Below, in pieces: positions 32,147-42,182 of a DNA stretch of 64,000 nt. The stretch's first letter is position 1. Each line of letters opens with the position of its first letter. Source of the stretch: Actinomycetota bacterium (GTDB lineage Bacteria; Actinomycetota; Acidimicrobiia; Acidimicrobiales; Ilumatobacteraceae). The stretch is from assembly GCA_016870865.1 (NCBI GenBank), contig VGAC01000001.1, positions 124,001 through 188,000 on the forward strand, in the 5' to 3' direction. The notes beneath the pieces are model-generated. The model saw nothing but the letters and a program-made list of their open reading frames with translations. It had not been told where the DNA came from and searched no databases. The position numbers and the translations under genes are program-made.

Positions 32147-33840
32147 CGGTCGTCGCCACGGCCGGGCATGTCGACCACGGCAAAACTTCGCTCGTTCGTG
32201 CCCTCACCGGGGTCGACACCGACCGACTCCTCGAGGAGAAACGTCGCGGTCTCACGATCGACCTCGGCTTTGCGCATGTCGATGGTCTTTCGTTCGTCGA
32301 CGTTCCCGGCCACGTGCGATTTCTGCGCAACATGCTTGCCGGTGTTGGTGGGATCGATGCCTGCCTCTTCGTCGTCGATGCACGCGAGGGGTGGATGCCC
32401 CAGACAGAGGAGCACTTCGAAATTCTTCGCCTGCTCGGAGTTCCCGAGGGCGTGATCGCGATCACCAAGTGCGACCTCGTCGAGACCCCGTACATCGATG
32501 AAGTCGAGATGCTGGTGCGCCACAGATGTGCGGGATCGTTTCTCGACCACGCTCCGCTCGTGCGGACGAGCATCCACAACCCCGCCAGTATCGACGAACT
32601 CGCCGGGTTTCTACGTTCGGTTCCGGTGCGCACCTCGACGAGCCGGACCAGGCCGCGGATGTGGATCGACCGTGTCTTTGCCGCGGCGGGCGTCGGAACC
32701 ATCGTGACGGGAACCTTGCTCGATGCGATGCTGACCCGCGGTGACGAGCTGGAGGTCGTACCGGGCGCGATGCGTGCACGGGTGCGGAGTCTGCAGACGG
32801 CGGGCCGTGACGTCGAGTCGGCAAACCCGGGCACCCGAGTCGCGGTGAATCTCGCGGGCGTCGCCCACGCCGACATCGAACGTGGACACCAATTGGTCAG
32901 ACCAGACGAGTGGTGGCTCGCCGACACGTTCGATGCGACCCTCCACGTGCTGCCCGGTTTGCGTCACGCACTCTCGAAACGCGGCAACTTCCTGCTCTAC
33001 GTCGGCACCGAGGAACTTCCCGCAACCATCCGACTCATCGGAGTGGAGGAACTACAGCCGGGCACTTCGGGCCACGCCCGTGTTTTTCTGCCGCGAGCGT
33101 TGGCACTCGCACCACACGATCGGTTCGTGGTGCGTGAAACCGGCCGTGACGAAACCGTTGCCGGCGGCGAGATTCTTGAGATCGACCCGACATCCCCTTT
33201 GTCCCGTGCCCGACCCTCCGGCGATGTCGACACGCTGATCGCACAGCGGGGGATCGTTGGAACCCGCGAACTCTTCTTGCGTACGGGTCAGGTGCACGAA
33301 CCGACGGTCGACGACGTCATTTTCAGTGCGGCGATGTTGTCGGCCGCGCACACCGACCTGATCGACATGGTTCGTTCATCGGGTGAACATGGTGTTGACG
33401 TGTCGGGACTCGACGATGCGCTGCGTCAGGCGGTGAAGATGCTCCGTCCCGGTGTCGCGACCATCGAAAATGGTCGCCTGTACGCACCCGACAAGGCTCC
33501 TTCACAACAACTGCGCAGCCCGGTTCGTGAGGCATTCGAAGCGGAACCTTTCGCCCCACCCGCAGCTTCGGGTTTCGATCGCGACGAACTACGTCGACTC
33601 GTGCAATCGGGTCGACTCATCACCCTCGATGGAATTCATTTCCCAACGTCGGCGATCGATCGGGCCCACGACGTCGTGCGTCAACTGCTGGCGCTCAAAC
33701 CCGAGGGCTTCAGCGCCAGCGAGTTCCGCGATGCTCTCGGCACGTCGCGCAAGTTTGCGATTCCCCTCGCCGAAGCGCTCGACGCGCGGGGTATCACCCG
33801 GCGTCGCGGAGATGTACGCATCGCCGGACCACGTCTCTAG
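32143..33840 (+). CDS. selB: Selenocysteine-specific elongation factor
   Basis: A 565-residue GTPase that brings selenocysteyl-tRNA to UGA codons marked by a SECIS hairpin. G1 is AGHVDHGKTSLVRAL, G3 is VDVPGHVRF and G4 is TKCD. Domains II and III follow, and the C-terminal 200 residues hold winged helices for SECIS binding (ending EALDARGITRRRGDVRIAG). The length is slightly short for the family, with a reduced winged-helix region. Confidence 0.94.
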   Translation: MTVVATAGHVDHGKTSLVRALTGVDTDRLLEEKRRGLTIDLGFAHVDGLSFVDVPGHVRFLRNMLAGVGGIDACLFVVDAREGWMPQTEEHFEILRLLGVPEGVIAITKCDLVETPYIDEVEMLVRHRCAGSFLDHAPLVRTSIHNPASIDELAGFLRSVPVRTSTSRTRPRMWIDRVFAAAGVGTIVTGTLLDAMLTRGDELEVVPGAMRARVRSLQTAGRDVESANPGTRVAVNLAGVAHADIERGHQLVRPDEWWLADTFDATLHVLPGLRHALSKRGNFLLYVGTEELPATIRLIGVEELQPGTSGHARVFLPRALALAPHDRFVVRETGRDETVAGGEILEIDPTSPLSRARPSGDVDTLIAQRGIVGTRELFLRTGQVHEPTVDDVIFSAAMLSAAHTDLIDMVRSSGEHGVDVSGLDDALRQAVKMLRPGVATIENGRLYAPDKAPSQQLRSPVREAFEAEPFAPPAASGFDRDELRRLVQSGRLITLDGIHFPTSAIDRAHDVVRQLLALKPEGFSASEFRDALGTSRKFAIPLAEALDARGITRRRGDVRIAGPRL

Positions 33841-33864
33841 GTCGCGCAGCGATCAGCCGAAAAA

Positions 33865-34140
33865 TCACTCCTCGGCGCGGAGTGCGCGGCGCTCGACTTC
33901 GTTGAGGCCACCCCAGATGCCGTGCGCTTCGCCGGTCTTGAGCGCGTGTTTGAGGCACTCTTCCGTCACGGCACAAGCCGCGCACACGTTCTTCGCACGT
34001 GCCTCGCGACAGTCGCGTTCGGCTTTGGTCTCGACGCGCACAGGAGGGAAGAAGGCCTCGGCGAGCGCGCCCTTGCATCCTGCTTGACGCTGCCAAGCAA
34101 GGGCCGAACGGCTCTGTTCTTCTTCGCGGCGTAACGCCAC
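33865..34140 (-). CDS. WhiB-family iron-sulfur transcription factor
   Basis: A 91-residue WhiB-like protein. The four cluster cysteines are Cys22, Cys53, Cys56 and Cys62, followed by the GIWGGLNEVERRAL turn and a short basic tail. GGGGGG lies 4 nt before the GTG at 34140, and TAAACT at 34165-34170 is a -10 candidate, so this gene has a leader with a ribosome binding site. Its proximity to NfeD and the ArsA-type pair recalls mycobacterial whiB4 beside Rv3679-Rv3680, but which WhiB class it is cannot be settled. Confidence 0.92.
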   Translation of the reverse strand: MALRREEEQSRSALAWQRQAGCKGALAEAFFPPVRVETKAERDCREARAKNVCAACAVTEECLKHALKTGEAHGIWGGLNEVERRALRAEE

Positions 34141-34231
34141 TTTTCCCCCCAATTTGCTCCCATAAGTTTACGGCAGGGGTTACCACGGGACAAGGACTCC
34201 GGGTCCGGGAGAAAACGCGGCAAATGGGCTC

Positions 34232-35575
34232 TTAGTGCCGCTCGCGGTAGTCCTTGGCCGCCCCTTCGAGGGGTTCGACCTCAAGGGTGACGCCATCGAT
34301 GGCCACCACGTTGACGGTCGCTCCCCGCTCGATCGGGGTTGCCCGGTTCGTGCGGGCACGCCATGCACCCTCGTGAACACGCACGGTTCCCTCGGGTGAA
34401 ATGTCGTCGAGTGCCACACCCTGCGAGCCGACCATCCATTCGCGACCGATCGTGGGAGTCCCGAAACGTGTGCGCGTCATCGATGGCATGCCGACGATGT
34501 AGGTCAGGGCGGCACCACCGATACCGACGAGCAGGGTGATCCACGAGGGTCGCAGGCTCGCGCCATCGACATCACGGAACAAAAAGAACGAGCTGACGGA
34601 AAACAACACAAGGCCAAGACCGGTCCACAGACGTGGAACACCGACCTGTACGTCAACGGCGAAGGAAACCATCGCCAACAGCATCGCTACGAGCGCCACG
34701 CCCCTGATCGGCAGCTCGGCGAGACCGAAGCACGCGAGCACCGAACAGCACGCGCCGACGAGACCCGCAATGCCGATACCCGCGGTGTAGAACTCGAAGA
34801 TGAGAAGCGACAGACCGATGATGAGCAGCAGATACGTCACGGGCGAACTGGCGACCGTGTGGAAAAGACCCGGGACCAAACCCAATTTGAAGAACCGTAC
34901 GGTCGTGGCCTCACGCACGACCTGGCCCGCGCCGTCGAGTGACTCGGCCACGGTGTCGAGCACCTTGCCGTCGACGGTCAGGCCGTCGAGGGCAAAGACC
35001 ATGTTCTTCAACACGGGCACACCCTCATCGTTGCTGGCGAACTTGAGCGCACCGCTCTTGCGTGCCTCGGCGAATCCGAGGGTGTCGGTCTGCAACAAAT
35101 CGGTGCTGGAGCCGAAATCGAATGTCACGCCCTCGGCGGCGACAGGGGTGCCCATCTTCCCGATTCGCGAGCCGGGGGCCATGGCCGTCACGTCGGCTGC
35201 CGCCAGCATCTGGGCTGCCATTCCGTAGAGACGGGAGCCCGACGGTCCGACCCATATCGCGACGGGGACTTTCGATGATGCGATCTGCTCGAGGAGCTCG
35301 ACCATGCGTTCACGCGCGACGACGGCACCACGTGTGTTGACCTGGAGGATCAAGGCCTGCGAGCCGGCCTCGGCAGAACGCACCAGTGCCTTTTCGATCG
35401 CGTCGGCCTGGATCTCATCGAGGAGACCGCTCACTTCCTGGACGTCGACCGGTGACAGCTCGGCCGCGGCGGCCTCGGCGGCGGCATTTCCGCTGCCTTC
35501 CGCCGCAGCGGGCCCTTTTGCCAGGCCGAGGAATGCGCAACCACCAAGCACGACTGCCAAACTGAGTTTTCGCAT
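34232..35575 (-). CDS. NfeD-like membrane protein with ClpP-type domain
   Basis: A 447-residue protein with a signal peptide, a ClpP/crotonase-like domain (about 50-240), four membrane helices and a C-terminal OB-fold NfeD domain (MVGSQGVALDDISPEGTVRV). NfeD proteins act with stomatins in membrane quality control. Aligned by eye to protease-active NfeD (core GARAASAGT), the catalytic Ser falls on Gly in SGSRLYGMAAQ, so peptidase activity is doubtful. AAAGGG precedes the ATG at 35575. It diverges from the ATPase gene across 34 nt. Confidence 0.87.
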   Translation of the reverse strand: MRKLSLAVVLGGCAFLGLAKGPAAAEGSGNAAAEAAAAELSPVDVQEVSGLLDEIQADAIEKALVRSAEAGSQALILQVNTRGAVVARERMVELLEQIASSKVPVAIWVGPSGSRLYGMAAQMLAAADVTAMAPGSRIGKMGTPVAAEGVTFDFGSSTDLLQTDTLGFAEARKSGALKFASNDEGVPVLKNMVFALDGLTVDGKVLDTVAESLDGAGQVVREATTVRFFKLGLVPGLFHTVASSPVTYLLLIIGLSLLIFEFYTAGIGIAGLVGACCSVLACFGLAELPIRGVALVAMLLAMVSFAVDVQVGVPRLWTGLGLVLFSVSSFFLFRDVDGASLRPSWITLLVGIGGAALTYIVGMPSMTRTRFGTPTIGREWMVGSQGVALDDISPEGTVRVHEGAWRARTNRATPIERGATVNVVAIDGVTLEVEPLEGAAKDYRERH

Positions 35576-35609
35576 GCCAGCCCTTTCGTCAGATCCATTC
35601 GGTGAGTGA

Positions 35610-36473
35610 GTGGACCCGAAACTTTTCCTGTCTGCATCCCGCGTCTTCATTGTTGCGGGAAAAGGTGGCGTGGGGAAATCCACGGTCGCAGCGACGCTGG
35701 TCACCGCGGCTCGACGGGTGGGTCTGACGTCGCTCCTCGTCGAGACCGACGGCAAGCCGCTGCTCGTTGGTGGCGCAGGCGATCGAGGCCTCACCGCCTG
35801 CACGATCACCCCGGCCGAGGCGCTGGCCGAATACCTCGACAGCTCGGGCCTGGGACGCATTTCACGTCGTCTTGTCACCTCGGGCATCGTCGACGTGGTC
35901 GCCTCAGCGTCGCCGGGCATCGACCACCTGCTCGTACTGGGCAAGGTGAAACAACTCGAGCGGGGCCGGGCCGCCGATGTGATCGTGGTGGATGGACCCG
36001 CGGCCGGGCACGCCCTCACGATGCTGCGCACGCCCCGCGCCCTTGCCGACTCGGTCGTTGTCGGGCCCATCAAACAGCAGGCGAACGACGTGCTGGGGAT
36101 GTTGAACGACGAGACACGATGCCAGGTCGTACTCGTCACGATTCCCGAACCGACTCCGGTAAATGAAGCCGTCGAGACCGCATTCTCGCTCGAAGAAAAC
36201 ATCGGTGTTCGTCTCGCACCCGTTGTCGTGAACCGTGTCGACGTGCACCCGCCAATCGACATCCCCGACGTGCTCGCCCAAGATTCGGCGGCTGTCCGCG
36301 CCGCACGATTCCGCAACGATCGCATCGCCGGTCACGCACGGTGTCTCGACGACCTCTCCAGACGTCTTCCGTTGCCGCGGATTCAGCTGCCACTCGACAC
36401 GCACGCGACGCTCGCCGACCGCACAGATCAGCTCCTTGGCGCAATCGAAAATCTCGAGGGTGGTGCACCATGA
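35610..36473 (+). CDS. ArsA/GET3-like anion-transporting ATPase, first of a pair
   Basis: A 287-residue P-loop ATPase of the ArsA type with VAGKGGVGKSTVAATLVTAA, a switch I region VETDGKPLL and a switch II VVDGPAAGH. Mycobacteria have the same tandem pair (Rv3679-Rv3680, the Bag complex), linked to stress and carbon-source tolerance. The start is a GTG with no clear ribosome site or TANNNT hexamer. Its stop overlaps the next start by 4 nt, so the two subunits are probably made in equal amounts. Confidence 0.88.
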   Translation: MDPKLFLSASRVFIVAGKGGVGKSTVAATLVTAARRVGLTSLLVETDGKPLLVGGAGDRGLTACTITPAEALAEYLDSSGLGRISRRLVTSGIVDVVASASPGIDHLLVLGKVKQLERGRAADVIVVDGPAAGHALTMLRTPRALADSVVVGPIKQQANDVLGMLNDETRCQVVLVTIPEPTPVNEAVETAFSLEENIGVRLAPVVVNRVDVHPPIDIPDVLAQDSAAVRAARFRNDRIAGHARCLDDLSRRLPLPRIQLPLDTHATLADRTDQLLGAIENLEGGAP

Positions 36474-37546
36474 CCCGTACCCACCTCGACCAGACGCTTG
36501 CCAACTCGCGGGTCGTCGTCGTGGCCGGGAGTGGTGGTGTCGGCAAGACCACGCTGTCGGCGGCACTCGCCGTTCGAGCGGCGATCGGCGGCCGCCGTGT
36601 TGCCGTCGTGACGATCGACCCGGCGAAGCGGCTCGCCGATGCCCTCGGGATCGCGGGCCAAACTGCGATCGGCAATGAACCGGTGCGCATTCCACTCGAC
36701 GACGCACACGGAGAGCTCTGGGCCCTGATGCTCGACACTCGTTCGACCTTCGATGCCCTGGTCGATCGCTACAGCCCGAATGCAGACCAGGCGCAGAGAA
36801 TCAGGTCGAACCTCTTCTACAAGAACATCTCGGGTGCTCTTTCGGGTACGCAGGAATACATGGCAGCGGAAAAGTTGTACGACCTGAACGGCGACGAGCG
36901 CTTCGACCTTGTCATCGTCGACACCCCGCCGACCCGCCAGGCACTCGACTTCCTCAGCGCACCTGCCCGGCTGCGTCGATTCATCGACCATCCCGTCTAC
37001 CGCATCGTCATTGCGCCCTCGTCGGTGGGTCTGCGCGCGGTCAGTGCCGTCAGTCAACCCGTGTTGCGAGCGATCGCAAAAGTGGTGGGTGCACAAGCGC
37101 TGGACGACGCGCTTGCGTTCTTCAGGGCCTTCCAAGGACTGGACGCGGGCTTCCGGCAGCGTGCACACGACGTGGACCGGGTGTTGCACGAACCTTCCAC
37201 CGCCTACATCATCGTGACGAGTGGCCAGGCTGAGCCGGTTGCGGAGGCGACCTATTTCGTCGACGCACTCGAATCGGCGAACGTGGCTGTTTCCCTCGTC
37301 GTTGCAAACCGCTTGATGCCGTACTTCGGTGGCGGCGACATCTCCCTTCCGGCGCCGCTGGCCGGCAACCTTCGCGAGCTGGCCGACGAACGCCGGGCGG
37401 AAGAGTCCAACCTCGAGGTCCTGCGCACCGCGCGCCCCGACACCCCGTGGATCCGTGTGCCCTTGGTCCCCGAACTCGTGGACGAACGCCTCGACACATT
37501 CGCGTCGTTGCGGCTGCTCGGGAGGGCGTTGGGGGACGCCGACTAG
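36470..37546 (+). CDS. ArsA/GET3-like anion-transporting ATPase, second of a pair
   Basis: A 358-residue partner ATPase with VVAGSGGVGKTTLSAALAVRA, TIDPAKRLADALG (switch I) and VIVDTPPTRQALDFL (switch II). The longer C-terminal helical part could be the client- or membrane-facing region. It forms a translationally coupled pair with the preceding gene. The TAG stop doubles as part of the promoter of the following receiver gene. Confidence 0.9.
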   Translation: MTRTHLDQTLANSRVVVVAGSGGVGKTTLSAALAVRAAIGGRRVAVVTIDPAKRLADALGIAGQTAIGNEPVRIPLDDAHGELWALMLDTRSTFDALVDRYSPNADQAQRIRSNLFYKNISGALSGTQEYMAAEKLYDLNGDERFDLVIVDTPPTRQALDFLSAPARLRRFIDHPVYRIVIAPSSVGLRAVSAVSQPVLRAIAKVVGAQALDDALAFFRAFQGLDAGFRQRAHDVDRVLHEPSTAYIIVTSGQAEPVAEATYFVDALESANVAVSLVVANRLMPYFGGGDISLPAPLAGNLRELADERRAEESNLEVLRTARPDTPWIRVPLVPELVDERLDTFASLRLLGRALGDAD

Positions 37547-37549
37547 AGT
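37544..37549 (+). promoter_or_regulatory. -10 hexamer TAGAGT containing the ATPase stop codon
   Basis: Seven nt separate it from GTG 37557. TAG is the stop of the second ArsA-like gene. Confidence 0.55.
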
Positions 37550-37556
37550 CGCCGGC

Positions 37557-37919
37557 GTGCACATTCTCGTTGCCACGGATGCCCAGTGGGTCTTGGACGA
37601 GGTCGTGGCCGCTCTCGGTTCCCCCGAAACTTCCTTCACCGTCTGTACGAACGGCCGCGACGTGACTGACGCAGTCACCGGCAGAACACCGGATCTCGCA
37701 GTGCTCGACTCACAGATCGGCTCGATGGGTGGAATGGCAGTGACCATGAATCTCCGCCTCGACGAAACGGGTGGACGCCTGCCCCATGTTCCGGTTCTCA
37801 TGCTCCTCGACCGCGAAGCCGACGCACAGATGGCCAAGCGCAGTGGATGCGAGGCCTACCTCGTCAAACCACTCGACGCATTACGGCTGCAACGCGCCGC
37901 AAAAGAAATCACCCGATAG
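37557..37919 (+). CDS. Stand-alone receiver-domain (CheY-like) protein
   Basis: A 120-residue single receiver domain. Asp8 and phospho-acceptor Asp51 (LAVLDSQIGSMGG) and Lys in YLVKPLDA are all in place, so it should be phosphorylatable. There is no output domain and no kinase gene nearby. It sits between the ArsA-like pair and a tRNA-Pro gene. Confidence 0.85.
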   Translation: MHILVATDAQWVLDEVVAALGSPETSFTVCTNGRDVTDAVTGRTPDLAVLDSQIGSMGGMAVTMNLRLDETGGRLPHVPVLMLLDREADAQMAKRSGCEAYLVKPLDALRLQRAAKEITR

Positions 37920-37937
37920 GCTCCCCCGCGCATAACA

Positions 37938-38014
37938 CGGGGTGTGGCGCAGCTTGGTAGCGCGCGTCGTTCGGGACGACGAGGCCGCAGGTTCAAATCC
38001 TGTCACCCCGACCA
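37938..38014 (+). tRNA. tRNA-Pro (anticodon CGG)
   Basis: The acceptor stem CGGGGTG pairs with CACCCCG. The D-loop region AGCTTGGTAGCGC, the anticodon loop TTCGGGA and the T-loop GGTTCAAATCC are typical. CCA is encoded. TTTTTT follows at 38015-38020 and could serve as the terminator tail. Confidence 0.96.
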
Positions 38015-38052
38015 TTTTTTCGCTGCCCGGGCAGACGACGCAATCCCGATCC

Positions 38053-39961
<1,909 letters not shown>

Positions 39962-39995
39962 TGGTTCAGTATTGCCGACCTACCCGAGCGCGGGC

Positions 39996-40508
39996 TTACT
40001 TTCGTTCGGGAAGCGGCGCCGAATAGGCTTGGCCACTGTCGAGGCCGAACGCGGTGTGCAGTGAGCGCATTGCGATTTCGGTGCTCGCCGAGTCGATCAC
40101 GACCGACACTCGGATCGTGCTTGTCGAGATCATCTCGATGTTCACACCCGCCCCCGCGAGAACGCGGAACATCTTTGCCGCGACGCCCGGGCTGGTTTTC
40201 ATTCCCGCGCCGACGAGCGAAATCTTGGCAACCGAGTCGACGTGCGTGACCTCGGCAGCGCCGATCTCCTTGGCCACACCGTTGACGATGTCGAGTGCCT
40301 TCTTCAAGTCGGCTCTCGGGGCTGTGAAGGAGATGTCCGTACGGCCTTCCTTCGAGGTGTTCTGCACGATCATGTCGACGTTGATGTTCGCGCCGGCCAA
40401 CGGCTCGAACAGCGCGGCGGAGATGCCCGGCTTGTCGGTGACGCCGACCACGGTGATCTTTGCCTCGGCGGTGTCCTGCACGACACCCGAGATGATTGGC
40501 TCTTCCAT
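39996..40508 (-). CDS. lysC: Internal start: aspartate kinase beta subunit
   Basis: AAGGAG lies 6 nt before an in-frame ATG at 40508, inside lysC. It would give a 170-residue protein starting [20 protein letters not shown] and made only of the ACT regulatory domains. Overlapping alpha/beta aspartate kinases of this kind are known in Bacillus and Corynebacterium. A perfect ribosome site at the domain boundary supports it. Confidence 0.75.
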   Translation of the reverse strand: MEEPIISGVVQDTAEAKITVVGVTDKPGISAALFEPLAGANINVDMIVQNTSKEGRTDISFTAPRADLKKALDIVNGVAKEIGAAEVTHVDSVAKISLVGAGMKTSPGVAAKMFRVLAGAGVNIEMISTSTIRVSVVIDSASTEIAMRSLHTAFGLDSGQAYSAPLPERK

Positions 40509-41267
40509 CGCTTTCTCCTTCGACGAAATCTGTTCACTGCGGTCGAGTACCAAGGTTCCCGTTTCCCATGTGAAGCTCGACCTCACATGCAGGGGAATGT
40601 TGTGGTTGCGCGCGAACTCAACGGAGCGCAGCGCGAGAACCTTGCTGCCGGCACCCGCCATTTCGAGCATCTCTTCGAAGTCGAGCTGCTGCAGTTTGCG
40701 CGCCTGGGGGACGATACGGGGGTCGGCCGTGAAGACACCGGTGACGTCGGTGTAGATCTCACAGACATCGGCGTTCACCGCGGCGGCGAGAGCAACCGCC
40801 GTGGTGTCCGAACCACCACGGCCGAGCGTGGTGATTTCACGGTCGGTGCTGACTCCCTGGAAACCGGCGACGACCGCAACCTTTCCCGCGGCGAGTGCGT
40901 CGCGGAGACGGTCACCCCTGACCTCGAGAATCTTTGCCTTGGTGTGAACGGTGTCGGTGATGATGCCCACCTGACTGCCGGTGAAGGACACCGCGTCGAT
41001 GCCGAGGTCGGCGAGCGCCATGCACACGAGTGCCATCGAGATGCGTTCGCCCGTCGTCAACAACATGTCGAGTTCGCGGCCCGGGTGGGTGGACGAAACC
41101 TGGTTGGCGAGGGAAATGAGGTTGTCGGTGGTCTTTCCCATGGCCGACACGACCACGACGACGTCGTTGCCGTGGCGCTTGGTGAAGGCCACGTGCTCAG
41201 CGACGGCCTTGATGCGCTCGGGGTCGGCGACCGAGGTACCGCCGAATTTTTGGACCACTACTGCCAC
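39996..41267 (-). CDS. lysC: Aspartate kinase
   Basis: Phosphorylates aspartate as the first step of the aspartate family pathway. The 423 residues begin [20 protein letters not shown] and include [16 protein letters not shown]; two ACT domains (from about residue 260) bind the lysine/threonine effectors. The start is a GTG with TAGCGT 9 nt upstream. A second start inside the gene would make a separate beta subunit. Confidence 0.96.
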   Translation of the reverse strand: MAVVVQKFGGTSVADPERIKAVAEHVAFTKRHGNDVVVVVSAMGKTTDNLISLANQVSSTHPGRELDMLLTTGERISMALVCMALADLGIDAVSFTGSQVGIITDTVHTKAKILEVRGDRLRDALAAGKVAVVAGFQGVSTDREITTLGRGGSDTTAVALAAAVNADVCEIYTDVTGVFTADPRIVPQARKLQQLDFEEMLEMAGAGSKVLALRSVEFARNHNIPLHVRSSFTWETGTLVLDRSEQISSKEKAMEEPIISGVVQDTAEAKITVVGVTDKPGISAALFEPLAGANINVDMIVQNTSKEGRTDISFTAPRADLKKALDIVNGVAKEIGAAEVTHVDSVAKISLVGAGMKTSPGVAAKMFRVLAGAGVNIEMISTSTIRVSVVIDSASTEIAMRSLHTAFGLDSGQAYSAPLPERK

Positions 41268-41276
41268 AGGTGAGAA

Positions 41277-41300
41277 ACGCTATCGGCGTAGGGCTAACCT
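41277..41300. promoter_or_regulatory. Divergent promoter pair, lysC and cyclophilin
   Basis: TAGCGT on the minus strand (41282-41277) lies 9 nt before the lysC GTG. TAACCT on the plus strand (41295-41300) lies 9 nt before GTG 41310. The matching 9-nt distances suggest very short leaders. Confidence 0.4.
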
Positions 41301-41309
41301 GCGGAACCC

Positions 41310-42170
41310 GTGGGCACCGAAAAGCGCGAACGTCAAAAGCAGAACCGTCAACAGCGACTCTCCGAACTCGCCGTGCAGCAAAAGCGAGCGAAAGTGAAGA
41401 AGCGTGGGCTCCAGCTCGGCATCGGTATTCCCGCCGTCATCTTGGCGTTGTTTCTCATCGTGAACGTCGTCGCCGATGATGATTCAGGGCCCAGCGATGA
41501 AGCGATCCAAGAAGAGATCCAGGCCCTCCTGGGTGCGAGCAGCCTCCCCGAGCCTGCGGCCAACGACGCCACAGCCTCCACCGTTCCCGGACAGACCATC
41601 TCCGGGGACACCGCATGTCCGCAGGCCGACGGTACCCAAGCGCGCGTCACCAAGTTCGAAAAAGCACCACCTCTGTGTATTGACGCCACCAAGACTTACA
41701 CGGCCATCTTCGACACCTCCGAGGGTGAGATACAGGTTGTTCTCGACACCGCAAAGACGCCCAAGACCGTGAACAACTTCGTCGTACTCGCGCGTTACAA
41801 GTACTACGACGGCACCACGATCTTCCGCACAGACCCGTCGATCGACATCATTCAGGGGGGCGGCCTGACCAATACCGATGACCCGGGCTACACCATCGAA
41901 GACGAGGGCAACGGCTACAAATACGTCGAAGGTGATCTTGCGATGGCGCGCACGATGGAACCAAACAGCGCGGGTGGTCAGTGGTTCTTTGTGACCGGCC
42001 CGAACGCCGCGGCACTCGACGGTCAGGGCACCTACGTCAACTTCGGCAAGGTTGTGTCGGGCCTCGACGTGGTCAAGGGTATTCTCGCGCTCAACGCGGG
42101 ATCGGGTGATCTTGGAGGGGCACCCAGCCGCACCGTCGTCGTGAACTCGGTTGCAATCCTCGAATCCTGA
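41310..42170 (+). CDS. Membrane-anchored cyclophilin-type peptidyl-prolyl isomerase
   Basis: A 286-residue protein: a basic cytoplasmic N-terminus, one membrane helix (about 35-54), a linker and an external cyclophilin domain (from about 125) with VNNFVVLARYKYYDGTTIFR, LAMART and NSAGGQWFFVTG. It assists folding of exported proteins. The catalytic Arg (IFRTD) is present. Gene order beside lysC and a phosphatase gives no clear functional link. Confidence 0.9.
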   Translation: MGTEKRERQKQNRQQRLSELAVQQKRAKVKKRGLQLGIGIPAVILALFLIVNVVADDDSGPSDEAIQEEIQALLGASSLPEPAANDATASTVPGQTISGDTACPQADGTQARVTKFEKAPPLCIDATKTYTAIFDTSEGEIQVVLDTAKTPKTVNNFVVLARYKYYDGTTIFRTDPSIDIIQGGGLTNTDDPGYTIEDEGNGYKYVEGDLAMARTMEPNSAGGQWFFVTGPNAAALDGQGTYVNFGKVVSGLDVVKGILALNAGSGDLGGAPSRTVVVNSVAILES

Positions 42171-42182
42171 GCCGAGGCTCAG
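42167..42182. repeat. 7-bp palindrome spanning two convergent stop codons
   Basis: CTGAGCC at 42167-42173 pairs with GGCTCAG at 42176-42182 across 2 nt. Each arm contains a TGA stop: the cyclophilin's on the plus strand and the phosphatase's on the minus strand. There is no T-run, so termination is uncertain. Confidence 0.5.

Noticed and set aside
33841-33864. A tRNA-Sec gene next to selB
   Set aside because: The gap is only 24 nt, too short for the roughly 95-nt tRNA, and no tRNA-Sec-like sequence was seen at the ends of the selAB pair.
34232-36325. A 697-residue frame extending NfeD upstream through the ArsA-like gene
   Set aside because: The signal peptide, ribosome site and family length all point to the ATG at 35575; the extension is antisense.
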